Assembly (NCBI RefSeq): GCF_011386835.1
Contig: NC_088795.1
Location: 12,505,441-12,569,440, forward strand
Direction of reading: 5' to 3'
Origin: Chrysemys picta bellii
Taxonomy: Eukaryota > Chordata > Testudines > Emydidae
DNA: 64,000 bases
Position 1 is the first letter of the stretch. The number at the start of each line of letters is the position of its first letter. The notes under the pieces are model-generated. The model was given only the letters and a program-made list of their open reading frames with translations, had not been told where the DNA came from and ran no database searches. Shown piece after piece: positions 1 to 9,845 of this stretch. The position numbers were made by a program, and so were the translations under genes.

Positions 1-382
1 CTGCTGGGCAGAAACATGAACAAGGACAGGGGAAATTGTGCACATAGAATCCAAAGACAGAATTCGGTCCATAATAAATGAACCATTCATCAGCAGCACA
101 GCATTTTTTATAGAACAAGTGACATTGTACCATACCTAAATGACGTAACACGTCTAAGGTTGCAGGGAGCAATATACACCAGCTCCCTTAAGATTTGAGC
201 ATTGGAGATTAGACAAAAGCAACATACACTTGTTTGAACAAGGTCAGTACATGAGCTTTTCTTTTGGGTCGGGTAAATTTGAAGCTGATGGAAAGAACAA
301 CTGCTGGGTTCACTTTGGGCTGTATCCAACTCCCACTGGAGTCTGGATGAAGCATCTCCTCTCTTACAGTTTTCCTATAGTA

Positions 383-834
383 CAGGGGTTCTCAAACTTT
401 TCCTATTGCTGAGTCCCTCTTTGAAAATATTTCAGGCTGTGATGATCTCCCAAAAAAAGTGATAGCAAATGACTGTACATCCCCATAAGTGCATACTCAT
501 GCTATTGCCAGCCTTACGGCTGCACTGCTGCTGGTGGTGGTGCTGCCTTCAGAGCAGGGTGGCTGGAGATGCGGCAGCTGCTGGCTGGGTGCCCAGCTCT
601 GCAGGCAGTGCCAATGTATGGTACTGCCACCCTTACTTCTGCGCTGCTGCTGCTGACGGCGCTGCCTTCAGAATTGGGCAACCAGAGAGCAATGGATGTT
701 GTTACCCCCCCCCACGCACACACAGCTCCCCTTTCCCCTGGTGACATTGTTATGATCTCACAACCCCCCTACAATAGGCTTGCGACCCCCTTTTGGGGCA
801 GGACTCCCAGTTTGAGAAACACTGCTATATTAGC
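383..834. mobile_element. hAT-Charlie-like MITE
   Basis: The ends are hAT-type inverted repeats: CAGGGGTTCTCAAAC at the left and GTTTGAGAAACACTG at the right. They are flanked by 8-bp duplications, ctatagta at 375-382 and ctatatta at 835-842, with one mismatch. The 452-bp interior has no transposase. Open frames inside it are low-complexity C/T/G-rich chance frames. Confidence 0.75.
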
Positions 835-842
835 CAGGAAAG

Positions 843-1855
843 CTTTTTCCTATCACAGTCAGGAGTGTGTGCAGAACATAATTGGTCAGATGTTTTGGGG
901 ATTAGCTCTGCAAATCATCTTGGCTGCTATATAAAAAATGAAAATCTAAATGAAAATCCATCTCTTACTTTTGAACACTGGGCTGTCATGTATTACACTG
1001 GAGACAGTGGATGCCTTCATGAAATACATGAATACAGTGGTTCTTAAACTCTTTTCCGTGGTCCAGAGCTCTCCCTGATGGTGTGCGGAAAGATAACCAA
1101 ATAGTGGACATCATCAGAGTGTTGGGATGGGAATGTCTGTAAGATCATCTTCTGAAGTGGTCCACAAAAGGAATGCTTGTAAAAGCATTACGCTACTAGC
1201 ACACAATGAATCCTACTTTCTGATTGTGTTTCCTCTTAGTGAGGGGTTAATGTAGCCACCTTAATTACAAAGCATGCTATAATACTGAAATAAATACAGT
1301 AAAATCTTGCTGTATTACAAACAAATATTTAATAAATAGAATGAGCACAAATTCAGTGCGTCTCACAGGTAAAATTATTTTCTTGCAGTCCCTGGCTCAC
1401 AAAATGCCATTTTCTTGGCAGGCAAATCCAGAGGTTTTCTTCATGATTTTTTTGATGTTGTACTGAAAGGAAAATGAAATGAGTTGAGATCAGCACTTAT
1501 GCACTCATCCAAGCTGACAACACCCAGACTTGCTTTAAAGGAAAATAGTTTTTGCCAAGAATGGCTTTATCTCAGCACTTAGTATTTTGAAAACTGAAAG
1601 GAGAACTCCAAAATAACTGATAACCCTCAGCTATATATTGCTTTGAACAATGAGTGTTTCAGAGCCAGGCTTTCACCCATTGAAGTACTTGGGTGCGTTA
1701 TTTGATAAAGGTTGTCTCAGCCAGAGTGACAAAGGGAAATAGGTAACATGAACCAGTTGTAGCTGACTTCAGTGATGCTTCTGGGGGAATGAGATACTAC
1801 TCAGGATGAGTAAGAGAGGCGGAATCTGGACCCAAATGGGAATGGATGACAAGTC
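843..1855. other. Unassigned, possible hAT end at 1034
   Basis: No gene is recognisable here. A CAGTGGTTCTTAAAC motif at 1034 resembles a hAT terminal repeat, but I found no matching right end or target duplication, so it may be a truncated MITE. The rest is AT-rich single-copy-looking sequence. Confidence 0.35.
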
Positions 1856-1868
1856 ACTTGGATATTAA

Positions 1869-2071
1869 GGAGTCTGGTGGCACCTTAAAGACTAACAGAT
1901 TTATTTGGGCATGAGCTTTCGTGAGTAAAAACCTCACTTCTTCGGATGCATCCGAAGAAGTGAGGTTTTTACTCACGAAAGCTCATGCCCAAATAAATCT
2001 GTTAGTCTTTAAGGTGCCACCAGACTCCTTGTTGTTTTTGTAGATACAGACTAACACGGCTACCCCCTGAT
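1869..2071 (+). mobile_element. Penelope-like element tail, perfect 80-bp palindrome
   Basis: Bases 1869-1948 are the exact reverse complement of 1949-2028, with no mismatch and no spacer. The right arm continues to 2071 as a full PLE 3' tail ending in ...ctaacacggctacc...gatac. The insertion is flanked by identical 13-bp repeats acttggatattaa at 1856-1868 and 2072-2084. The sequence matches the 3' end of the PLE with endonuclease frame at 63085-64000, which identifies the family. It is a 5'-truncated insertion with an inverted second copy, non-coding. Confidence 0.85.
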
Positions 2072-2084
2072 ACTTGGATATTAA

Positions 2085-2254
2085 AAGGTTCTTTGTTTTT
2101 CTTTTGTTTTTATATTTACAAGAGACATAAGGTCAATGTTAGGAAATGAATTTCTACCAATATAGGTATGCTAATCATCATTAAAACGACCTTCATTTGT
2201 GTTGGAAGAGAACAAAAATACATACGGTTAGTGTAGCATCAAAGAAAGCAAGCT
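2085..2254. other. Unassigned, beyond the first chemokine
   Basis: AT-rich sequence just beyond the putative 3' end of the first chemokine gene. No gene or recognised repeat is seen. Confidence 0.3.
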
Positions 2255-2347
2255 TGGACCCAGTTCTGCAATGCACAGATTAATATGCCTGTCGTTTTAT
2301 TCATTAAGCTAGTAACTAAGATAGAGGGGTTTGCAGAACTGGGTCCA
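2255..2347 (-). other. 17-bp inverted repeat around a possible poly(A) signal
   Basis: Bases 2255-2271 and 2331-2347 form a perfect 17-bp inverted repeat with a 59-base loop. On the minus strand the loop contains AATAAA at 2301-2296, about 157 bases after the stop of the putative fourth exon of the chemokine gene. It could be the 3' end of that transcript. The role of the stem is unknown, and it may be a repeat-derived coincidence. Confidence 0.4.
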
Positions 2348-2457
2348 GAAATGGGCTCTTTACATCATAAGAAGTCACACTAATCAGATTTCTGGATATC
2401 TGAAAATTAATAGTAAGCCCTGATTTGCATGTGGCTTTTTAAGACTCCTAGTTTTCT

Positions 2458-2743
2458 TTATATTGTTTTGTCAATGTAGTTAATATTTTTCAGCCCAGCA
2501 CAGTGGTGAAGAAAAATCTTGCGGATCTCTATCATCGCTTTGGAGAACCTGGGGTAGCCAATACCACGTTGCATGCTCATCCCAACATTTTTAAAGGCGA
2601 GAAATCTCTTAAACTGTCCTAGGGGTGAATCCAGCTCCCCTTTTAACAGGCTTTGACTAGTAACCTGTGCTGATGCTTGAATCAATTCACAGGACAATTT
2701 TTGACTGATGACAAACAGTCGATTAAGTGGAGGGGAAACATTT
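2458..2743 (-). CDS. Putative exon 4 of the first chemokine: basic C-terminal extension
   Basis: After the exon 3 donor at 2984-2983, the minus strand has an acceptor TTCTTTACAG ending at 2744. The second chemokine gene has the same ten bases before its own exon 4. Splicing at 2743 keeps the phase-2 frame, which stays open for about 95 codons to a TAA at 2460-2458. The tail is rich in Lys and Arg (for example KRFLAFK and IEIRKIFLHH) and has no close match that I recognise. Ordinary CXCL8-type proteins end within about 10 residues of this junction. It may be a genuine extension, a lost stop codon, or a chance frame with the true exon elsewhere. Confidence 0.4.
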
Positions 2744-2984
2744 CTGTAAAGAACAGTCTTCGGCCAGCCTAGTCTCTATTTCCCACTTCCAGCTAATGCA
2801 CAGGGTTGGGTTATTAAATCAATGAGGAAGCCAAGCCTGGGATTTGGGTTCGTTTTTGATGTAAGCAAGTCCCATTTTCCTTTTACCCCCCAGGGGCGGC
2901 TCATTAGATCGATACACCCCCTGCGACACCCGGCAGCGCCCAGATTAGAGCTGGGAGCACCCGGAACACCCCCCGGGCACGTAC

Positions 2985-3773
2985 CTGTTCAGGATCTTGG
3001 TGACGATCAGCTTGACCCAGGGCGCGGTGGGCTCCAGACAGACTTTCATGCCTTCCTTCATGGTGGCTCTGCGGGGAGGCGGAGGGGAGAGCGGGGTGAG
3101 CGGGGGGTTGGCGGGGCGGGGAGGGGGGCGCAGGCTGGGGGGGGGCAGCAGGGCCCCGACACTTACATGACTTCTGGCACCCCGCAGTGGGGTCCCTCGG
3201 GGATCAGCTCCACGTTGGCGATGTGCTTGGGGTGGATCACCCCCGTCTCGGTCTGCAGGCACTGGCACCGCAGCTCGCCGGCCATGGGGGCACCTGCCCG
3301 GGGAGGGGGAGAAAGACTCAGCTCCTGCCGGCGGCCAGATACTCTGCAGGGGGGCGGCCGGGGGACACCGCTCGCCCCACACCCTGGGTCCGACCCATGC
3401 CCCCGGCCCGGGCCTTCCCCGCAACCGGCCGGCTCTCGGACACCTGGGTCCCTTCCATCCCCCGGGACTCCCCGCATGCGGCCGGCTCTCGGACACCTGG
3501 GTCCCATCCATCCTTCCCGGGACTCTCCGCATGCGGCCGGCTCTCGGACACCTGGGTCCCATCCATCCTTCCCGGCACTCCCCGCATGCGGCCGGCTCTC
3601 GGACACCTGGGTCCGATCCGTCCTTCCAGGCCCCAGTGGTAAGCGAGACTCCCCCAGCCCGGGTCCCGGGGCCACCCCGGCGCAGCGAGACCCTTACCCC
3701 GGCACAGCGCGGCGCAGGCCAGCAGCAGCAGCAGCAGGGGGCTGCCGGGGGCGAAGCTCCGTGTGCGGCTCAT
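2985..3773 (-). CDS. ELR+ CXC chemokine, exons 1-3
   Basis: This gene encodes a secreted CXC chemokine, expected to recruit neutrophils through CXCR1/2-type receptors. Exon 1 (3773-3698) encodes a signal peptide, MSRTRSF followed by a six-leucine core. Exon 2 (3293-3167) has the ELR motif before the CxC pair (GELRCQC) and the third cysteine in GPHC. Exon 3 (3068-2985, 84 bases) has the fourth cysteine in KVCLEPTAPWVK and the C-terminal helix. Introns fall in phases 1, 2 and 2, with GTAAG or GTACG donors, as in CXCL8. The surrounding DNA is very GC-rich, unlike the second chemokine gene. The residues fit the CXCL1/CXCL8 subgroup, but I cannot name the orthologue. The start is the only ATG placed before the signal peptide. 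The C-terminus depends on exon 4, which is annotated separately. Confidence 0.9.
3427..3630. repeat. 55-bp GC-rich minisatellite in intron 1
   Basis: About 3.7 tandem units share the core ggctctcggacacctgggtc, with unit starts near 3433, 3486, 3541 and 3596 (spacing 53, 55, 55). The array lies wholly within intron 1 of the GC-rich chemokine gene. It causes long open frames on both strands that are not genes. Confidence 0.9.
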
Positions 3774-3852
3774 GGTCCGGGCTGGCGGCGGAGGCTGGTG
3801 CTGGGGATCTGGGCTCGGCTCAGCTCTGAGCCTCCGCAGCGCCCCGCAGCCG

Positions 3853-3898
3853 CTTTTATCCCCGCGGGGTCAGCCACCCGCAGCCCGGGGGGAATTCC
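3853..3898 (-). promoter_or_regulatory. Chemokine promoter: TATA-like box and NF-kB site
   Basis: Reading the minus strand, an ATAAAAG box lies at 3859-3853, about 80 bases before the ATG. A consensus NF-kB site GGGGAATTCC lies at 3898-3889, about 30 bases further upstream. Spacing is similar to the second chemokine promoter. No clear AP-1 or C/EBP site was seen next to it. Confidence 0.6.
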
Positions 3899-3899
3899 T

Positions 3900-4789
3900 G
3901 GGAGCCCCATGCCGAGGTGCGGGGCTCACTCACCCGGGGAGGGGAGGCGGGGAGTTCCCATTCCCCATCCCGTGCCTCACAGGGGCCGTGGATGGGTCAG
4001 GCGCAGTCAGGCTGTGAGTGAGAGAGAACTAACACCCTGCCCTGGGGCTAACCCATCGCGGCCCTGCCCAGGCGGGGTCATGCTGCCCGGGGGTCACTGG
4101 CCCTGCGTGCTAGAAGCAGCCAGGTCATCATTACGAGCAGTGAACTGTGCTGTCTATGCACCCAGCGCCCCAGGAGTGCCTGGGGCTCCCCGGGGAAATA
4201 ACATTCACCAGCATGTCAGAGGTTCCATTCGACAGGTAGAGGTAACGCTAAGGTTCCAAGCGGGATAGTTAATACACAACTAGTTCATATCCATGCATAT
4301 TTATTATTATTCATAACCCTCTCAGATAGAGCCATTGCAATTATTTGAAATTAAGTTATTTTTAATAATTTTAATAATTATTATTAATTATTTCAACTTA
4401 CTAAGCCATCATCAGTTCCCAACTCTAGATCCCCTCTGCCCCTGCTCTCCCATCAAATCACTAAATAATATGTAAAGATTGATAACACTCAAATGGTCAG
4501 GGCTGATGAAATCCCCTAAAAGATGTATTGTTTCTAAGCAGGGCCCAATTAAGGAGATTGGAGACCCCTGGGCTAATGTTTTTTGGAGGTCCCCTTTCAT
4601 GTAAACAGGGTATTAATGAAAGCAAAAGAGTATCTGGTTTGTGAAAGTCAACCTCATGTATAGTACTGACTAAACGGAAATTGAACACAATGAACAGATT
4701 GTATACTGGCCGGACAAACCTAAAACCTAAAACACTGAGTCCTGCAATGCTGCGTGTTTAAACTGGCACCTTGCAAACTTTAAGTGCCA
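3900..4789. other. CpG-rich flank, then AT-rich unassigned sequence
   Basis: Bases 3900-4200 continue the GC-rich island upstream of the chemokine gene. From about 4290 the sequence is AT-rich with runs of ATTATT. No gene is recognised. Confidence 0.4.
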
Positions 4790-5083
4790 CAATTTCAGTT
4801 ATTATTTGCTCAGACAAGAGTGTACAAAGGACATTACATTCGATTATCAGAGCAGCAAGTGCATTAAGCTTTTTCTATCAGACTTGACCAAAGACTGGTT
4901 TTCACCTAGGCAAGCTTCCAGAACAATTCTCTGCTTCACAGCTGGCAATGGTACAGCCAAATACAGTCTCATCTCAATGAATACATTCCGGAGAACATTA
5001 CTCCAAGCTTTGTCATGCAAAAATGTGATGACTCCAGGAACACTCTTATCCTGCATGTCACAATATCTTAAAAATGTTGTCAA

Positions 5084-5300
5084 GTATCAGAGGGATAGCC
5101 GTGTTTGTCTGGATGTGTAAAAAGCGACAAAGAGGCCTGTGGCACCTTATAGACTAACAGACGTATTGGAGCATAAACTTTTGCGGGTGAATACCCACTT
5201 CGTCAGATGCATGTGTCTGATGAAGTGGGTATTCACCCACGAAAGCTAATGCTCCAATACGTCTGTTAGTCTATAAGGTGCCACAGGACTCTTTGTCACT
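5084..5300. mobile_element. Penelope-like element tail, inverted pair
   Basis: An antisense PLE tail (tatcagagggatagccgtg... at 5084) is joined head to head with a sense copy ending near 5300. The arms of about 80 bases carry a few mismatches. Flanking repeats are 13 bp: cttaaaaatgttg at 5067-5079 and cttaacaatgttg at 5301-5313. The sense arm contains CTGATGA, a six-pair stem GTGGGT/ACCCAC, and GAAA at 5218-5243. It interrupts hAT coding sequence. Confidence 0.8.
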
Positions 5301-5628
5301 CTTAACAATGTTGAAAATTAATACATTGTAGCCAAAATATCAGGTTCTAGATCATTCCCATGAGCATAGAGCATCTCCTGAGTGCATGTTTTCAACGTCT
5401 GTTCTCTTCATACTTGATCCAGAGACATAAAGAAGCCAGATCTTGTGGCTAGTTCAGCATAACATCGATGTATTCATTTTAGTTCTGAACTTAGCTTGTC
5501 AAGGTTAAATAACATAGACTCACTCAACCTCACATTTCCTTCGGCCTCGAAGGAAGTCACTTTTGCCATTGGGAAGATTTTGCTTTCCAGTGTGTTTATA
5601 TTCTTCAGGTAGGACTCATCTGTGATTC

Positions 5629-6865
5629 TGTCTGGAGTGGCTCACAACCATCAGTGCCTGCCTCAGGGCAGACTGTCAAAAGCAGGGCAAACACCCCAAA
5701 CTGGTGGTATGTTCTGTATTTAGATTTCACCAATCCAGTAACAAATGTGAACTCTCAAACTACTCTAACAGTCTTATAATGGAGTGACTCCATTATATCT
5801 TGCCACCTAGGCAAGCTGGACTATGGTCACTTACACCCAAAATCACAACATATTCAGGTTACACCCAGTCCCAAGAGACCAGTCACTAATCCAGGGCAGG
5901 TTGCATCCTAGATCTCACACCAAAGACAATACTGGTAGCCAGTTCTGTAGTAAGCTAACTAAAAGTTGACTAGCTAAGAAAAAGGAATGAGAGTTATTGA
6001 GAGGTTAAAGCAGATAAAAATATATGTACAGGTGAATCACAGTCTATAATCTCAGAAGGTGACAGAGATGTAGTAATCTGCCACTAGTAATCTGCTAGTG
6101 GGTTTAGTCTTTTGATCTGAGCTTCAAGACCTTCATACTTTCTAGACATGCTTACTTGCATCTGAAAAAGTGAGGTTCTTACCCACGAAAGCTTATGCTC
6201 CCAATACTTCTGTTAGTCTTAGAGGTGCCACAGGACCCTCTGTTGCTTTTTACAGATTCAGACTAACACAGCTACCCCTCTGATACTTAGTAATCTGCCA
6301 GTTTCCCAAAAGTATTTTAGTGTTAACCACAGTATCTTTGGGGATGTTTGTCTTCTCATTCCATTATTCTGCTCTGTAAGAATCCAAACAGTCCAGAGAT
6401 AAAGAATTTTTCCTTGTGTCCATATTTATAGCTTCTCACAGAACCGAAACTGGCAGCAACAGTTCCCACACAGGTCTCTTCATGGCGGAGGACTGGAGGG
6501 AAGGAATGCACTCAAAGTCTTCGATCTCTCACACAATGACCATTTTCTTCCCACGCACAGGATTTAGCATTTTTCTGTTAAAGTTCTTCATTGGCATTAC
6601 ACAAGTCTTCTTTCTCGTTTGATGGATTATTTAGTTACAGGGGTATGTACAATGCAAGTGTTTGCTATTACATTGTAACAGGGTACAAATCATTGAAAAC
6701 TGCGCATGCAACATCTCACCTTCATCTTCATGAAGTTTAAACAATAAACTCATTCTTATACATTTTATCATCTACTTTGAATCATAGTGGGCTGGTCTGG
6801 CTTCTAGCTGTGAGTTTGTCAGTTTTTAGAGGATGCCGGTGGCCTTGTACAGAGTGGCACCAGCA
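5629..6865 (-). mobile_element. LTR (family 1, copy A), itself interrupted
   Basis: This copy is homologous along most of its length to the LTR at 14693-15792. Both begin on the plus strand with tgtct.gagtggctca and share cccagtcccaa..accagtcac. Copy A is cut by the PLE insertion at 6072-6300 and its right end is degraded. On the minus strand it would run 5' to 3'. No retroviral coding region lies beside it. Confidence 0.6.
6084..6287 (+). mobile_element. Chimeric insertion: hAT fragment fused to PLE tail
   Basis: Identical 13-bp repeats tagtaatctgcca at 6071-6083 and 6288-6300 bracket one insertion. Its 5' part (6094-6161) matches hAT bases 7399-7465 with one substitution and one extra base. 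Its 3' part (6162-6287) is a PLE tail ending in ctacccctctgatac. The second LTR copy at about 15150 has no insertion at the matching place, which supports the empty site. A partial repeat of the target (tagtaatctg) lies at 6085-6094. Confidence 0.75.
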
Positions 6866-9440
6866 TTAGATCATCAACATCACTTCCCAGTTGTTTTGCT
6901 TACGCCTCAAAATCGTCCAATGGAGACTGTGAGCTGATGACAAACTCTGACAAGATCCAGATCTGGCTTTTGAAGCTTTACACTAGTGTTGTTAAAACTT
7001 TCTAGTATCACATCCTATAAGATACTCCTACGTGCAGTTTCCAGTGCGCACAGTCTTTTGTACAATGATCATGCTTCCTTTTGAGTTTCACTCTTTCCCT
7101 CGGCATTCTCTGATGTTTCTTTCAAACAATGTTGAATGCTCTCATAGTTCACTACAATTGTTTTACAAGATTCAGCATGGCAGGACCCTCTCGTATCTGA
7201 CAGGGTTTCTAGGACAAGGAGAGTTCCCTGTTCGCTCTTGGTAAGATTGTTGCACAAAACTTCCATCACCTGGGTGATGCTGCAAGAAAACCATATAGTT
7301 TCTGAACAAAACTGAAAAAGTTTATGGCTTCCATGCAAGAATCAATGCTGTAAGTTCCAACTAAGTTCAGAGAATGAGTTGTCCATGGCACACACAGAGC
7401 TAGTGGGTTTAGTCTTTTGATCTGAGCTTCAAGACCTTCATACTTTCTGGACATGTTACTTGCATTATTGTATGACTGACCTCTGCAGTTTTCAATACCA
7501 GTGTTGTTTGCATCCAATAAAGACTTCATGGTCTGGAAGAGTGACTTGCCTGTGTGGCTTTCAATTGGTAGAAACCTAACTCATTCATGTCACCATGTAA
7601 GCAATATCGTAAAAGGACAGAAAATTGATCAACATGAGTGATATCAGAAGTTGAGTCTATTACCAAAGAGTAGTATTTCACCTGTTTGACTTCAGTTACA
7701 ATGAATTCTAAACCCTTATATCCCATTAGCTCAAAGAACTCGTGATAAATGAAGGGGGGTAGCTCCCTTTGATGGACACCCAGCCAGCCAGTCAGCTGTA
7801 AAATCCCTCTTGGTAGCTGTTCTCTACTTGCTTTATCTGTTAAGGGTTAAAAAGTCCCCCAGGTAAAGAAAAGAAAGTGGGCACCTGACCAAAAGAGCCA
7901 ATGGGAAGGCAAGAACTTTTTAAAAATTGGGAAGAAACTTTCCCTTTGTCGGTTGTTCTCTCTGGGCTGTAAGGACACGGAGCAGCAGTGCTGTGTAAGG
8001 TTTGAACCAGGTATGAAAATTTATTTTCCATATCTAGATGGAATCATTTGGACAGGGAATGTTTAGATAGATGCGATCAGGTTTATTTCTTTATTTTGGC
8101 ATGTGGATCTCCTCTGTGCTAACCCCTGATGCTTTTGTTTGCTTGTAACCTTTAAGCTGAACCCCCAAGAAAGCTAGTTTGGGTGCCTAATTTTTGGAAT
8201 TGCTCTTTTAAAATCTAGCAAAAGCCTAAATTCCAGATGTGTTTTCTTCCTTTTTGTTTTTAATAACATTTACCCTTTTAAAGAACAGGATTGGATTTTT
8301 GGTGTCCTAAGAGGTTTGTGCGTATGCTGTTTGATTAGCTGGTGGCAACAGCTGATTTTCTTTGTTTTTCTTTCTCAGCTCTTCTCCGGAGGGGGGGTGA
8401 AAAGGCTTGAGGGTATCCCACAGGGAGGAATTCCCAAGTGCTCCTTCCTGGGCCCAAGGGGCCTTTTTGCATTTGGGTGGTGGCAGCGTTTACCAAGCCA
8501 AGGTCAGAGAAAAGCTGTAACCTTGGGAGTTTAATACAAGCCTGGAGTGGCAGTTTTGAATTTTTTAGAATCCTTGCAGGCCCCCACCTTCTGCATTCGA
8601 AGTGCCAGAGTGGGGATTCAGCCCTGACAACTCATCACAGATTATTTCTGACAAGTAGGATGGGGGATCTTTGTCTTTGTTTCCATAGCATTTAATATGC
8701 TTACGTAGATAAGGGTCAAATTCAGTAACGGCTTCAAGAATACCTAGATCGTTTCCATTCTGAGGAGAGCTGATAACTTCCTCCCTTCCTCTAAATGCTA
8801 CACTGTGTTCAGCAAGAAGCTTAACAACTGTCACAATATGCCTTAAATCTTTCTTCCAACCATTTTGCGTTAGAAACAGCTGTGAACTTGCTCTGTCAAT
8901 GTGGTTCTTGCCTTGCGAATGCACTAGCCATGCTACCGTTGCATTGCAATGTTCCACACTGTTTTCATGAGAACAAATCTTCTCCGCGACTTTTTTCCTA
9001 TCGAAAAAGCCTGGGCCTATGACAGCGCTAAGATTGCTAGGCAATGAGAAGAGTTTTCACACAAAACAGAATTCCGCTCGTAAGGGTCTAGAATACATCA
9101 ACCGATGCCTCAGATAACGCTCCCTGTTCGGTAGTTTTTGTTCGAAAAGAGAGGAGAGGGATTGTTTCTGATGTTTGTGCTGCAGCCCGGAAGCTTTAAG
9201 TTTGTCGTTACAACTCTGAAAATAGAGTAAACGTCTCTCGATACACTGAGTATGAAACTCCTCCTCAAAGAAGGCCACTTAGACAGATCTTGTTTGATGT
9301 TAATGGCAACTCTATCCTCTTTAGCACTGTTATTCTTTCCACCTTCTGTTTGGTGAGGAGGTAGGAAAAGTGGGTCATCCCTTTCCTCATTACTTTTGCC
9401 CTGTATTTCGGGAATGCTTGTCTTGTCTTCTGCCCTCTCC
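6866..9440 (-). pseudogene. hAT transposase remnant (DUF4371/ZMYM1-like)
   Basis: Several broken minus-strand frames match a hAT transposase of the type found in ZMYM1-like proteins. A TTF-like zinc-finger segment (KICSHENSVEHC) and a DUF4371-like stretch lie at 9044-8640. An RNase-H-fold segment with SLVIDSTSDITHVDQ follows at 7726-7526. A conserved CRGQSYNNASNMS block then lies at 7529-7266, where hAT proteins usually have Asp in place of the first Asn. The reading frame is split by an inserted LTR at 7743-8629 and by frameshifts near 9050 and 7530. It is not functional. Upstream coding probably continued beyond 9278 before the Harbinger element inserted. Confidence 0.75.
7743..8629. mobile_element. 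Solo LTR inside the hAT gene
   Basis: An 887-bp block starts TGATAAATG and ends CCTGACA. It has near-identical 5-bp flanks, actcg at 7738-7742 and actca at 8630-8634. It separates hAT residues CDE from FFELMG, which are adjacent in related proteins. There is no internal retroviral sequence, so it is read as a solo LTR left by recombination. Its orientation is uncertain. Confidence 0.7.
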
Positions 9441-9845
9441 TAAGGCCTGGTCTACACTACGACTTTAATTCGGATTTAGCAGCCTTAATTCGAATTAACC
9501 CTGCACCCGTCCACACAACAACGCCATTTAATTCGAAATAAAGGGCTCTTTAAATTGATTTCTGTACTCCAGAGTAGCGCCAAAATCGATTTTAGCATTT
9601 CAAATTAGGGTTAGTGTGGCCGCAATTTGATGGTATTGGCCTCCGGGAGCTATCCCACAGTGCACAATTGTGACCGCTCTGGACAGCAATCTGAACTCGG
9701 ATGCACTGGCCAGGTAGACAGGAAAAGCCCCGGGAATATTTGAATTTCATTTCCTGTTTGCCCAGCGTGGAGAGCACAGGTGACCACAGATAGCTCATCA
9801 GCACAGATAACCATACAGGCCGATAATCGAAAAAGAGCACCAGCA

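Noticed and set aside
1..382. Short opposing open frames at the left edge
   Set aside because: They overlap on opposite strands, lack motifs or splice context, and nothing identifies them as exons.
2822..3829. Long open frame of about 335 codons on the plus strand, and others in the same GC-rich stretch
   Set aside because: It lies antisense to the chemokine exons and across a 55-bp minisatellite. High GC removes stop codons. There is no domain, and the minus strand has the clear CXC exon structure.
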